A DNA stretch of 64,000 nucleotides from Craterostigma plantagineum. Lineage: Eukaryota; Streptophyta; Magnoliopsida; Lamiales; Linderniaceae. The translations under genes were made by a program, and so were the position numbers. How positions within the stretch are numbered: position 1 is the stretch's first letter; every line of letters starts with the position of its first letter. Under the pieces are notes generated by a model, which made no database searches, was not told the origin of the DNA, and worked only from the letters and a program-made list of their open reading frames with translations. Where the stretch lies: contig JAPQWV010000050.1 of the NCBI GenBank assembly GCA_027422505.1, positions 434,001 through 498,000 of the forward strand. The letters run 5' to 3'. Of the stretch, positions 1 through 11,570 are shown piece by piece.

Positions 1-796
1 ACTTCACGAGTGATATTTTCTTTTATCACTTCAACGACTGCTTCAGTCGTCTTCTCTTCTTTCACGGCCTTTTCGGCCTTTGGAGATTTTTTCTCCTTTT
101 CTTCACATGCGTCTTTCTTTGACGCTCCGCCTTCACCGTGAGTTGGCTCCTCGGCCTCTGGATATATTTCCTCCTCTTCATCGCCATCGGCTTTCATCTT
201 TGATGATTCACCTTCTTCTTTTCCCGTCTCGGGTTTTAGTGGTGGTTCGTCATTTTTCTTTTCCACCACTGGCTTAGCGTGATCTTTATCACGCTCGCTC
301 TCGGCGTCACCATCTTCTCGTGCGTGTTCGCCTTCAACATTCTTGTCCTCCTTCGTCGTCTCAAGCTCGCCCTGTTTTTGTGGCTGAACTTGGTTGCTGC
401 AAGCATCTTTATATGCTTTCTCCAACAGATCCCAGGCTTCCTTGGCGTTTCTCGTTGCGCCTATCGGTCCGAAACCGGTAATAGCTAACGCCTCGTAGAT
501 GACTTGGAGCGCGAGACCATTTTCTCTGACGGCAGCTCCCAACGTCTTCCGTTGCGACTTTGTATACTTCGTCGTATGTGGTGAATATCCATCTTCGACT
601 ATTTCCCATAAGCCTTGCATTTTGCTAAACCTTTCATTTCGACGCTCCACCTTGCGTAGTTATTCTCGGTGAGTTGCGGGATTAACATGTGGGTAAATAA
701 TATCCGCTTCCACACCATCGGCACCATTGGCTCTGTCGGCTCTGGCGACATCATCGGCTCTGTCGGCTCCGTTGACGCCTTCGGCTCTGATACCAT
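1..796 (-). pseudogene. Copia gag-like (DUF4219/UBN2) reading frame, frameshifted, cut by window edge
   Basis: The minus strand starts at ATG 796 with a short Glu-Pro-Thr-rich leader. It continues into a DUF4219-like segment (IPQLTENNYARWSVEMKGL) typical of the N-terminus of plant Copia gag proteins. That frame stops near 599. A one-base shift in the A-run near 617 joins it to a second open frame reading QGLWEIVEDGY and KEAWDLLEKAY, the UBN2 signature. The second frame stays open to base 1 and ends in about 130 residues very rich in Glu and Lys. A normal gag would carry a CCHC zinc knuckle and protease there, and I see neither. The acidic/basic tail may mean a host UBN2 gene of gag origin rather than a transposon. 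The frameshift makes this copy broken unless it is a sequence error. The family call is good; status and extent are uncertain because the end lies outside the window. Confidence 0.6.
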
Positions 797-2889
797 TTTG
801 TTATTTATGAATGTTTATTTTTAAGATCGAATGAAGAGAGGATGATGGAGGACGAAATGTTTTTTTTTTCTTTGCTGAGTTTTTTTTTTTATCTCACTCT
901 GTACTAGATGCACACACAAGGCAACGTGCCTTTTTCTTTTTCTCCCCTCACTCACGCACAACTCACTCTCCACATTCTTACGCTCCCACATGCACATATA
1001 TATAGATATAGAGATAGCATACTAGCGTAGCTTCCTAGAAGATAACTATTGCTACATTATGATGCGAATATATCATTGCTCCTTATATCTGACTTTTCCT
1101 CCTCTTATATTTCTTTTCGGCTATAGAAAACGTTTCTTATTTGGCTTCTCTTTTTCTTCATTCGTGGTCTTCCTTGGCTGCTATTGTGTGTCTCTTCTTT
1201 TTTCTACTTTTATTTTATATTTTGTATTTTGCTTTGAGATTATATCCAACATATTCTAACTAAAGTTTTACTAAAATGAATTTACATGGAATTCTAATCA
1301 AGAGAGAAATAAACGATAAAAAAAAGTTCAAAAGAAACAATCAAAACTGAAAAAAAAATACTAACAAGAATGATTTGATGTCGATAGTTCCTTCAAATCA
1401 CTTCTCCTGTGGGCATATAAGAGTGTTGCGGTGGTCCCATGGCATTGAATTATGAACGATGCGATGCTATTGCTATCGAATATACAACTAATGCCAGACT
1501 TTTTAAAGGACAATCTTTCCACTCCATTCACCATTATTAATTGGATAAATACCCTTTCAGTCCTTTTCAAATTTAAAACTCCTCTTAAACGATCCTCCTC
1601 AAATTATTATTTCATGTTCAATACCGATATGTGAACATCTTCATGTTCAGTACCTTTCCAACGTGGAAAAGACGAAAATACCTTACTTCACAGATTCAAA
1701 AACGGTGACACATTATTTTTGAAAGATTATAGCAACAAAACTCGTTTTTATACCAACATAGATATTAGACAAGAAATTGTAGGAATTATACCAACCTCTA
1801 ACTATATACCAAGTCAAATACAAGAGTATTTTATCAATTACACTATTATACCAATAAACAAAGTTTTATATTATACCAACAAATTGACATTATACCAACC
1901 GTTATTGTTATTATACCAATTGTTAGCACAATTATACTAACAAATAACATTATTATAGTCGTGTACCAACAAAACTGGACATTATACCAATTGTTGTCGT
2001 TATTATACCAACAAATAATGTTATTATAGTTTTATACAAACAATACTGGACATCATACCAAATGTTGCTGTTGTTATTCAAACAAAATTGAATACTATAT
2101 CAACTTTTATTATTATTATACAAACAGTTGGTTAGTCCATTTCTTTTGGTATAATATTCAATTTTGCTACAACGACAACAATTGGTATAGTGTCCTTTCA
2201 TTGGGAAGAAAGGTAATTTTCGTCTTTTCACTGTTTGTGTGTAGTAAACACATAACTTTTCATAGATGGGTACTGAACAAAAGGAAATAATTCAAGGTAC
2301 CGATCATGCAGTTCAAACTTCCAAGCATACTGAAAGTGAATTTACCGTTATTAATTTGACTAAGAGACCATTACATGAGGACCACAAAAAAAAGCCAATC
2401 CTACTCTACTGTTCTACGAAGTCGTATTGCTAGGTTCTATAGATACTCCAAACCCTAGTTCATTTATTTGACTCGGTACTTCAAAATATTTTGATTTTGA
2501 AGTCTAATAAATAGGCCGGGCTATATTGCAAGTTTGGACCTTCTCTTAAAGGTATAAATATAGTTCAACCCAAGTAAGAGAGAGCCCTATTTCGGTGGGT
2601 CGGTCCGACCCGATTACGCCGCCACCATTGGGCCACTGGCTCTACCGTTTTCGGGTCATGGATCGATCAAATCGTATGGTTGGGCGGGCCGAACCGAGAT
2701 TCTGCGTCGTCATTCGTCAAGAATCACCAAGTAAAAGAAAGAACGATTCACAATAAAAAGATAATTCCTTGGTCTGTGGTGGCTAACGTGTTATCTATTT
2801 CATCGACAACTGCACAATTTTGCTCACACAAACATTAGTCATACTGACCAGCTCTTTCATCGAAGGAATCAAAATATAGCACCGTGAAG
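797..2889. other. AT-rich intergenic region
   Basis: No coding signal. The stretch just above the gag-like ATG holds T-runs and a TA-rich TATA-like segment near 990-1010. The middle is A/T-rich and includes the fold-back repeat region 1648-2277, listed separately. The last 600 bases lead into the UPF0114 gene, and I could not pick out a convincing core promoter there. Confidence 0.4.
1648..2277. repeat. Putative fold-back element with degenerate 'ttataccaac' repeats
   Basis: Between about 1700 and 2130 a short motif close to ttataccaac recurs many times in one orientation. From about 2140 to 2195 the complementary form (ttggtata) appears, and this inverted part resembles 2045-2110 reversed. 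The outer edges also pair: the stretch at 1650-1685 containing gttcagtacc and aaaagacgaaaat is complementary to attttcgtctttt near 2216 and gggtactgaac near 2267. This suggests a non-autonomous fold-back transposon. I found no clear target-site duplication. Confidence 0.4.
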
Positions 2890-3920
2890 ATGAACACAGC
2901 AGCGAAACCCTTCGCCGCGAAAATCCCATCTCCAATCTTCAGCGAACTGACGAGAAAATCACAATTTCCATCAACATCAACGACAACAAGCATCGGCCCA
3001 GCAGCAGCAGAAGGTGCAAGACTTCGACTCTTTTCTTTGGATGTTAGAACCCAAAGACGACTTCGATCTGTTCGGACATCAGTTTCTCGCGACGCACGGC
3101 AAGAACATCATAACTTGGAGACCGTCGAAGTGAACATAGAGAAGGTAAAGAATGTTTTTTTTTATATGATGGATGGGAAACAAAAATTTGATTCACCTTC
3201 CATATTCTGTGTTTTGACTGTCGAGATTCTCAGGTCATATACGGTTGCAGATTCTTTGCAATTCTTGCCGTGTGGGGATCGTTGGTTGGCTCTTTTCTCT
3301 GTTTTTTCAAGGTATATTGCATTGCATACTTGAAAGCTGCAGTTAATAAACTCTTGTAATAAGGAAACCATGAAAAAACAAAACTTAGAACCTTTTTTTC
3401 TTTCTTTCTGATCTTCGAAAAAACAGGGTTGCACCTATGTGTTCTCATCCTATAAATACTATCTATTAGACCGTTCGAAAGTGATCACTTCGCTAGTTGA
3501 GGCCACAGATGTCTATTTGCTTGGAACTGTGATGTTAGTCTTTGGTATGGGTCTTTACGAGCTGTTCATCAGCAATCTTGACAAGGCAAAATCCATGTCC
3601 GAAGGAAGATCCAACTTATTTGGGCTGTTCACTCTCAAGGTAGTTTAATTTTTTTATTGAAGGGCTTTTCTTTTCTTTTCTTTTTTTTTTTCTGATTGGA
3701 AAATCTGGTTTTTTAGGAACGGCCGAAATGGTTGGAAATAACGTCGGTGAATGAGCTGAAGACGAAGCTTGGACATGTAATAGTGATGCTTCTGCTCATA
3801 GGTTTCTTCGACAAGAGCAAGAGAGCCGTTATACAAACTCCATTGGATCTTCTCTGCTTCTCTGCGTCTGTTCTCTTATCTTCTAGTTGTCTCTTTTTGC
3901 TCTCCAAGCTAAATGAATAG
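2890..3920 (+). CDS. UPF0114 family membrane protein, predicted plastid-targeted
   Basis: Four exons join in frame with GT/AG introns: 2890-3144, 3234-3311, 3428-3639 and 3717-3920. The product is about 248 residues. The first ~75 residues are Ser/Thr/Arg-rich with few acidic residues, which fits a chloroplast transit peptide. The rest matches plant UPF0114 (PF03350, YqhA-like) proteins: a first hydrophobic segment (FFAILAVWGSLVGSFLCFF), then VEATDVYLLGTVMLVFGMGLYELFISN, then ERPKWLEI, then LKTKLGHVIVMLLLIGFF, and a final hydrophobic stretch. The biochemical role of this family is not established; members are small multi-pass membrane proteins. ATG 2890 was chosen because upstream in-frame sequence has only a GTG. 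MULE-1 begins 44 bases after the stop, probably inside the 3' UTR. Confidence 0.85.
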
Positions 3921-3955
3921 TGAGATTGCCTGCGTACGCAGTTAAGATGCATGTG

Positions 3956-3964
3956 ATGGGCAAT
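3956..3964. repeat. 9-bp target-site duplication, left copy (ATGGGCAAT)
   Basis: ATGGGCAAT stands directly before the left terminus of MULE-1. An identical 9-mer at 17543-17551 follows the right terminus. Nine bases is the usual Mutator-superfamily duplication length. Confidence 0.85.
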
Positions 3965-4208
3965 GGATTTTTTAAGTAAATAGCCCTTGAGCTGGTCATC
4001 TTTTAAAAAAATAGCACCCAAAATCGGACTTTACCTTTGTACTCTTACTAACTCTGCTCTAAAGACTATTTTACCCTTATTTAATGTCAATCAACAACCT
4101 CAACAACACTTAACGATAAAATTAATTAAAGGGTTTACATGTTACACTGTAGCGAATATGAAACATCAGACCCGTTATAGAAGAGTGGGGTAAAAGTAAA
4201 AAAAGCAA

Positions 4209-4330
4209 CCACTTTCACTTCCAGTAAAAAAAGCAAGCGTGTCTCCCGCCCCTGCACTGCAAATCGTCTCCACTTTCACTTCCTGTAAAAGAACAAGCGT
4301 GTGCTCTCCCGCCCCTGCACTGCAAATCAT
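4209..4330 (+). repeat. 61-bp tandem duplication in the Ulp1-A leader
   Basis: A block containing ccactttcacttcc, then caagcgtgt, then cccgcccctgcactgcaaat occurs twice, at about 4209-4268 and 4270-4330. It sits just upstream of the short first exon and probably forms promoter or 5' leader. The inverted counterpart near 15870-15960 has only one related copy. Confidence 0.7.
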
Positions 4331-4360
4331 CGTCTTCTCTGCAAATCGACTCATTCGACA

Positions 4361-7339
4361 ATGGCATTCAACGGGAACGTGGAGGTATGTGTTCTACTCT
4401 TCGTCTTCTTCAATTTAACGCGAGAGGGGATCTGGGAACGACCCATCGAACCCTAATTTGGTGCGGACCCGTGCTTGCAAGCATAGGACAGATAATGGTA
4501 GCATAGGACTCGCGCTTGCAAGCGTAGGACCTGTGCTTGCAAGCACGGGACCCGTGCTTGCAAGCATAAGACCCGTGCTTGCAAGCATAGGACATGGGTC
4601 ACGCGCGCGCAAGTTCGGGGGACCCGCGCGTTATAAGAAGGGGACCCGCGCGCTATTACCAGGGGACCCGCGCTTATACGCATGGTTCCCCTGCTTAAAC
4701 GCTCAGGTTCTCTTACCTTAACGGGCGGGTCCTGTGCCACTGCGCGTGCGCAAGCGGGGGACCCGCGCGTTATAAGCAGGGGACCCGCGCGCTATGCCCA
4801 GGAGACCCGCGCTTATACGCAGGGGACCCGCGCTTATACGCACGGTTCCCCTGCTTAAACGCTCGGGTCCTCTTACCTTAACGGGCGGGTCCTGTGCCAC
4901 TGCACGTGCGCAAGTTCGGGGGACCCGCGCGTTATAAGCAGGGGACCCGCGCGCTATGACCAGGGGACCCGCGCTTATACGCAGGGGACCCTTGCTGGGA
5001 CCGCGCCGATGCGCAGGGGTTTCATGCGCGTCCGTGCTTGAATCTCAGCATATGCGATGCGGTCCCCTGCGCATCTATGCATAAGTGTTTTCTGTTTTAA
5101 TTATTTCATACCACGTAATTTAGCTAAAATGTGTTTTACGCATAAATTAGGTTGTGATGCAGAAGCAGTTCGACACAGTTGACGAAGTTCCCCGTTTGAG
5201 TGTAAAAATGAGCTCGTTATACGCGGATGCCAGCGAGCTGATAAGAGAATGTCTGAACCACCACGAGTGGGAGATTTTTAGGAACGACAGTCCGTTAGGC
5301 CGCCTTGTTATGGCTGAGCCTGATTTTAACCTCTCGGGCCAGTTGCTGTGGTACCTCATCCAGAACCAGACGATGCTGCACAACCGGGAAGAGCTGTGGA
5401 TGATTTTTGGCGGAACAAAGTCGGATTATTGCCTAATCATCGGGCTGAAGTTCGCAGCCGAGCTACCGCCGGTAAACGGCGGCTCACAATTCACCGCAAG
5501 ACATTTTGGCAACAGCTCAAAAGTCCGCATGTCGCACGTCAAGCGTGTGTTGGAGCGGTTGTCTGGCGACGAGGACGATGTGGACTTCGAGAAGCTGAAG
5601 TTGGCGGACGTGTACTTCGCCACCGCCGTGTTGATGCCTCGACCGTCGAAGAAGGACACCGTCGTCAGTACGACGGTCCGTAGTCTCGTCGAAGATCGAT
5701 TTGCATTCTCTCAGTACCCTTGGGGCACCGTGGCTTTCCGTGAGGTGATACGAAGTGTTAAGGTAAATCTACGGGAGAGGCCACGGGACTGGCTGATCAG
5801 TGGGTTCGTACAACCACTTCAGGTGAATAATAACTAAGCTTCTTGCATACCATATTTTGAGGGACGTTTGTAAGATTTTTTGCGTTATTTGTATTCAGAT
5901 ACTAGCATACGAGTGCATGCCGGGGGTTGTATACCAGTTTGCGGTTCGCAAGGAAGAACATTTCACGCCACGCATGCTAAGATGGGTGACGAAGAATTGG
6001 GGTCGCAAAGCATGTCCGACTCTTAGGACGATCGCAGATGTCGTCAACGGCGGTTTTGTACGAGGGTTGTTAGTGCCGTCAGCGGAAGAGTTGGAGGCGG
6101 CGTACTTTAGGGACAGCGTTTTCGACGTTGGGGCGGCACACGACATATTCGACCGTGTGACGGGCCTACTCACGCGGGGAGTGGAGGTTAGGTGTTCCCC
6201 TGTACACCGCGATCGTGGCGACGACGATCATTTAGCGATCGTACCTGTTGAAGATTTTCCCACACCTGTGGAGGTGGTTGAGGCGGGAGACGTTGGTGCT
6301 TCGTCGAGTGCCCGAGGAGTTCGAAGAAGAGGCAAAGCGCCTGTAGAATTTGTTGATCTAAGTGATGAGGATTCTGGCTCAGACGGAAATGAGAAGTGGA
6401 GCAAGAAGTACCTCGGGCGAGTGGACTTCTCCGGGCGTGAGCTGATTCATGAACACGATCGCGTGCTCATTGACATGTACCTTCAAGCGGCAAGATTTAG
6501 GTAAATTTTTCTTTCGAGAACAGCCTCAGTATAAGTACATAAACACGTAATAATTTTTCTTTTTTTGCAGTGATAAGGTTTGGGAAGGTGACATGTGCGA
6601 TGTGGATGCCCAAGGCTTCTACATGTTGCTCTTCCGTGATATGCTCAAGTCCAATTGTCTTGACGCATATCTAGATTGCTTGAGGCGAATCTATGCGGAC
6701 AATGACAATTATCCTCGCGTCTTCGTCTTTCCAAGTTACGTGCAAGACGAGCACTTTAGGAAGGCGCAGAAGTTGAATAGGAAGGCGCAAGTACGGGTGG
6801 ATGATATGGAGAACTTCGTGAATGGATTGTCGGAAAGCAGTCGGAGCTGGTTGGAGCGTCTCACGGAGGATGAATTGCTACGATGCAAGTACATCATCTC
6901 TCCTGTTTGCGCACGGGCCCACTGGGCAGTGCTTATTTTTGACGCGTCAACGCAAACCTTCGTCCTTCACGATTCATTGGGCGCGCATGGTGTGCAATTC
7001 GCCGGGAGAGTGTTCGTAAGTAGCTGAAATCCGTTTGTCTATCATTTTTATTTATTTAGTGACATGTTCGGTGTTCGCTATATTTTGCAGGCGGAGTTTC
7101 TTTCCGCATATTGGCGTTTCAAGTTCGACATCGTGACGAAGCCGAAGTTGAATAATAAAATGAATCGCCAGCAGAAGGCTGGCAGCTTGGATTGCGGGGT
7201 TCATGCGGCGTTGACGGTGGAGACGGTTATGGTTGACACGCCCGAGTTTGATGAATATCAACGGCAGATTGATATTTCACCGTATCGAGCCACTATGGCT
7301 GCACGGATATTGCGTGACCCGCATAGCAGTATGAATTGA
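4361..7339 (+). CDS. Ulp1-like SUMO protease (peptidase C48) with DUF1985 domain, MULE-borne
   Basis: Five exons join in frame: 4361-4384 (MAFNGNVE), 5151-5822, 5899-6500, 6571-7015 and 7091-7339. Every intron is GT/AG and the product is 663 residues. Residues ~9-230 form a DUF1985 domain (LRR-like motifs are absent; GRLVMAEPDFNLS and WLISGFVQPLQ are typical). Residues 233-330 continue that domain (FTPRMLRWVTKNWGRK), and an acidic linker follows. The C-terminal half is a C48 peptidase with the catalytic order His550 (AHWAVLIFD), Asp567 (LHDSLG) and Cys616 (LDCGVHA), and a Gln-rich stretch just before the Cys. Ulp1 enzymes remove SUMO from proteins. The first exon is inferred from the inverted paralogue, which has the same ATG-GCA exon and the same acceptor TTAG|GTTGTGATG. 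If that exon is wrong, translation could begin at ATG 5157. There is no lesion in any exon. Confidence 0.8.
4458..5090 (+). repeat. G+C-rich minisatellite array inside intron 1 of Ulp1-A
   Basis: First come about six ~20-bp units based on cttgcaagca (4480-4600). Then three copies of a 140-160-bp unit begin at about 4617, 4758 and 4918. Each unit contains ggacccgcgcgttataa, gcgcgctat, cgcttatacgca, a tgcttaaacgctc box and ccttaacgggcgggtcctgt. The tail 5020-5095 is the reverse complement of sequence repeated at 10420, 11120 and 15285. The whole array lies between a good donor (GAG|GTATGT, 4385) and acceptor (5150). Confidence 0.8.
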
Positions 7340-8047
7340 TTTGTTTCAGCTTTGTTTGCGTATCAAGTTTGGAAGTGTTAATTGTAAGTGGCTTTGTAGG
7401 TTTAATGGACTTGGTGTAGTTTGTAGGTTTATGGAACTAAAATTTTTTGATATTATTGAATGAATTGATTCTCTGTATGAAACGAAAGTACGTGATGGAT
7501 GATTTGACTTGTTACTGAGGAAATTATTTTGACCAAATACTCAGCAATATGCGCGGGTCCCCTGATTTTACCTGCGGGTCCCCTGATTTTACGTGCAGGT
7601 CCCATGATTTCAAGTTATGGTCCCTTTAGCACGTATCCCACCATATCACTTGATAAAACTTTTTCCATTGTTGAATGAATTGATTCTCTGTATGAAACGA
7701 AACGTGATGGGTGATCTGACTTGTTACTGAGGAAAATATTTTGACCAAATACTCAGTAATTGTTCAATTATTGGTACGACTAGGAGGAAAACCCTAAATT
7801 GGACAGCGACCCGTTCATATACATACCTATACGGGACGCGTCCCATCAGCGCCAACGCAATAAGCACGGGTCCCCTAAGAATGTTTTGGTCCCCTGATTT
7901 TACGTGCATTTCCCATGATTTCAAGTTATGGTCCCTTTAGCACGTTACCCACCATATGACTTGATAAACCTTTAAAATAATGCACGACCATTTTTTGGTA
8001 CAGAAAGCATACATTCCACCATCGTACGATCACTTTTGGTGATAATC
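7340..8047 (+). repeat. MULE-1 spacer with a ~210-bp direct duplication
   Basis: No gene. A segment containing ttgaatgaattgattctc, gtatgaaacgaa and gaccaaatactcag occurs at about 7457-7550 and again at 7670-7765. Heptamer-bearing sequence (gggtcccctgatttta) and tcaagttatggtcc follow each copy. It lies between the end of Ulp1-A and the transposase start and may hold the terminator of one and the promoter of the other. Confidence 0.6.
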
Positions 8048-10314
8048 ATGACGATCACCAGCATTGTTTTTCAAGTCGATGGTAAGTGGGTAATTCGCGA
8101 GGACAATACGTCGAACTGGGTTCCGGATCCAACTTGCCGTTGGCAATCAATCTTGGTCGACGAGGAGTCATGCACGTTAGTGGATCTCACTAACGAGATA
8201 TTGAATGCATTGTCGTTACGCAACGACAATACCAAACTACGGATAAGCTACATGCCTTGCATAGACTACAATTATGTGCGCCCCATCTACATCGAGAACG
8301 ATTACGGCGTACGTGCGTACGTTGGAGGTGGTTGCCCACGATCAAGACCACCTCTTCACGTGGAACTTGAATTAGCCATCATTGCGTCACCGCCACATCA
8401 ACCTCATGATAATGATTCTCTGGTTTCGACGTCGGCCTTATAGCGCATTGCGATACAAACGCCGAAATCCAACCATTTGAGGGTTTTCCCAGCACATCTT
8501 ACAACCCTCCTTACCAAAGTAATGAAAGCAGTGGCTATGTAGGCGATTACTCCGGAATGTGCGGCCAAGGATATGATAATGAGAACGAGCAAGTCGGACG
8601 GGACGACGAAAATGAGAACGAGGAAGGTGCCTTAATGCATGATGATGATGATGATGATGACGCACATGATGACGATTTTGACGTCGATGTGCACGACGAC
8701 GCAACTGATGTGGCCGACGATGGTACCTATTCTTTTTCGGATGGTTCGACCCTATATGTTGGACAAGAATTCCGTAGCAAGAAAGAATTGAAGGACGAAA
8801 TCACTAAAATCGCTGTCGCTGCATGCTTCGAACTCCAAGTGGATAGGTCAAACAAAACCCTGTACGTAGTGAATGTGCGAAGGAGAACTGCGAATGGCGC
8901 ATACGAGGTGCACAGGATAAGGACTCCCTCTTTTTCTCAATCCGAAAGTACGTCAACACGCACACGTGCGGCGTGTCTCATCGACGCCGTAGACATCGCC
9001 AGGGAAGTTCGTCGCTAGTATCGAGCACGTTGTTGGAAAATTTCAGGGCTCCTAAAGACATCCCCGCTCCCAGTTCCATACAGTCGATGATGCAGAGCAG
9101 GGGAGTAGAAGTTTCATACTACAAGGCTTGGAGAGGAAAACAAATTGCGATCGACGAACTAGTAGGTAACAGGGACGCTTGCTACGGTTTACTGCCGTCT
9201 TCTTAGATGCGGTGAGGCAAGCCAACGAGGGCAGTATCACTGATTGGGAGATGGACGAAGACAATCGGTTCAAGTACATGTTCTTGGCATACGGAGCATA
9301 CGTCAGCGGCTTTACGTTCATGAGGAAAGTCGTTTCTATCGACGCCACTTTTTTGAAGGGGAAGTATAAGGGACTCATGATGATTGCCACTGCGCAAGAC
9401 GGCAATTTCCATCAATATCCTTTAGCATGGGGTATTGCCGACGGGTCGGAGGGAACCGACCCATGGACGTGGTTTCTCTCGAGATTAAGACGTTTTGTTG
9501 CGGATGGCGACGATCTCGTAATAATTTCCGATCGGAACCCTGGAATCAAGAATGCAGTTCCGGCCGTTTTCCCAAACGCGTTTCATGGTTTCTGTGCGTG
9601 GCACCTTCAACAAAACGTGAAGACGAGAATGAAGAAGAAAGGTGCTTGTCCAATCTTCTGGCGTGCCGCTACTGCCTACACGAAGAGCGAGTCCGACCGT
9701 CATTTTAGGCAGCTTGACGGAAAATATGCGGACGTGCAGAGGTATCTTAACGAAGTCCCAAAGGAAACGTGGACGCGAGCATATTGCCCTAGATCAAGAT
9801 ACAACATAATGACGACCAACGGATCGGAGTCTATAAATGCAGCTCTACATCATCATGGTTCAGTAAGCATCGGCGCTCTGCGGAAGCTTCAATCGCCTCG
9901 AACATGACTAGGTTTACGCCGAAGGTAGAGTCGATCATACGAGAGAATTTCACCGAGTCGCAAAAATTTCATGTGTCGAAAGTCGGGCATCTAACATAGA
10001 ACGTATACGGGCAGCATGTGAACGAGGTGGTCGATTTGGGGCTGCGCACATGCACGTGCATGATGTTTGACATCGATCGTATCCCATGTCCACATGCGGT
10101 TGCAGCTTGTGGTTCTGCCCAAGTGCCGGTATATTCATTAGTGCACGATTATTATACCTTGGAGTTCTGGAAACTGGCATACGAAGGTACTATACTTCCG
10201 GTAACGGACCGCATTGAAAGTAGTATGGACATGTTGCCGCCTCGTGTTGGTTCACAACGTGGACGACCACAGAAAAATAGGTTTCCTTCGACGGGTGAAT
10301 TTGGTAGGAGATAA
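8048..10314 (+). pseudogene. Mutator-like transposase (MURA), decayed
   Basis: The start is ATG 8048. Reading pieces in three frames gives a full MURA order: N-terminal PB1-like region to ~8410, acidic linker, MuDR DNA-binding domain (FRSKKELKDEI, CAKENCEWRIRG, IRKYVNTHTC), then the DDE core with IDATFLKGKYKG (~9336), IISDRN (~9520), FCAWHLQQN and TNGSES (~9815), then a SWIM zinc finger CTCMMFDIDRIPCPH (~10050-10110). Lesions: single-base shifts near 8418, 8873 and 9200, all in the same direction. About 60 bases are missing plus a frame change near 9855, where SINAALHHH should run on to a WFSKHRR-type segment. An amber stop lies at 9997-9999 where Tyr is expected (HLT*NVYG). It cannot give a full transposase as read. 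Confidence 0.85.
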
Positions 10315-10403
10315 CGTTGTAATATGTAGTTTTCGTATTCAGAGTGGCTTATACGTCGCCATTTGTATTATGTTATGTAAGGTTGTGTTAGACGAGCGTT
10401 TGC

Positions 10404-11570
10404 GTGAATATGGAAGTAGAAAACCCTTATGCACAAATGCGCAGGGGACCGCATCGCATATGCAGAGAATCCCGCACGGACGCGCATGAGACCCATGCGC
10501 ATGAATGTGGTTCCCGCCGGGTCCCCTGTCTTCAACGTTTGGGTCCCGTGAAAAAATCGCGCTGGTCCCATGTTCCTTGCGCGCAGGGAGGGGCGCGTTA
10601 CTCCCATCGGACCCAAACGTTAAAGGGAGGGGACCTGCCGATTAGCACATGGTACCCCAAATCATTAGGGTTGGTCACGTTCGCTTACTAAGTGGGTCCA
10701 ATAATTGTTCAGTTATTGATGAAAAGTGACATGTAGCAGTGCTTCATTTATTGGTGAAGTGACATGTCAGAGCAGTGTCATTATACAGTTCATCAGAGAC
10801 AGATGACTTGACATTTGATTCCCGATTCCACTTTTTTGTCCCCGGCGAAAATCTAATATTATTAAATTCGTTAATAAGATAATATTGTCCACTGTGAAAA
10901 TCTAATATTATTAAATTCGTTAATAAGATAATATTGTCCACTGCGAAAATCTAATATTATTAAATTCGTTAATAAGATAGTCATTAATAAAAAATTAAAA
11001 AATTCGTTAGTATGGGTTATATTTTTTATATGAATTATATTTATTTATAAGATTAAAATCGTATTTTTTATTCAAGAGGGGGTGTGAATAGTAGCCCCCT
11101 TTAGAAAATTACGGTACGAATATGGAAATAGAAAACCCTTATGCACAGATGCGCAAGGGTCCGCATCGCATATGCAGCGAAGCCCGCACGGATGCGCATG
11201 AGACCCCGGCGCATCTTTGCGGTTCCCGCCGGGTCCCCTTCCCATAACGTGAAGGTCCCATGATATTAAGGTTTGGGTCCCGTGATAGTAATGCGGGGTC
11301 CCATGAGTCTTGCGCGCAGGGAGGGCGCGTTACGAGCATGGGACTCAAACCTTAAAGGCAGGGGACCTTCCGATTACCACACGGTACCCGCACATTAGGG
11401 TTAGTGATGTTCGCTTATTGAGTGGGACCAATAATTGCTCAATTATAGGTCAAAACTGACATGTCAGAGTAGTGTCCCTATTTATTCGTCAAAAGTGACA
11501 TGTCAGAGCAGTGTTACTATACAGTATGTTCAGGACAGATGACTTGACATTTTATTCCCGATTTGCTTGT
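10404..11570 (+). repeat. Two ~440-bp direct repeats with heptamer clusters
   Basis: Copy A begins near 10404 and copy B near 11119, both with gaatatggaa then aaaacccttatgcaca. Both run through gcatcgcatatgcag, cccgccgggtcccct and a GACTTGACATTT end near 10820 and 11550. The first part recurs again at 15283 and, inverted, at 5020-5095. No protein-coding signal was seen. Copy A ends in the 49-bp tandem repeat listed next. Confidence 0.7.
10847..10980 (+). repeat. 49-bp tandem repeat, about 2.7 copies
   Basis: Units start at 10847, 10896 and 10945 with gaaaatctaatattattaa and include attcgttaataagata and ttgtccactg. Copy B of the larger repeat has only a single related unit near 11578, so the amplification happened after the ~440-bp duplication. 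Confidence 0.8.

Noticed and set aside
4480..5000. Regular short repeats resembling a CRISPR array
   Set aside because: Units vary in length, there are no conserved direct repeats with unique spacers, and the genome is a plant; it is an intronic minisatellite.
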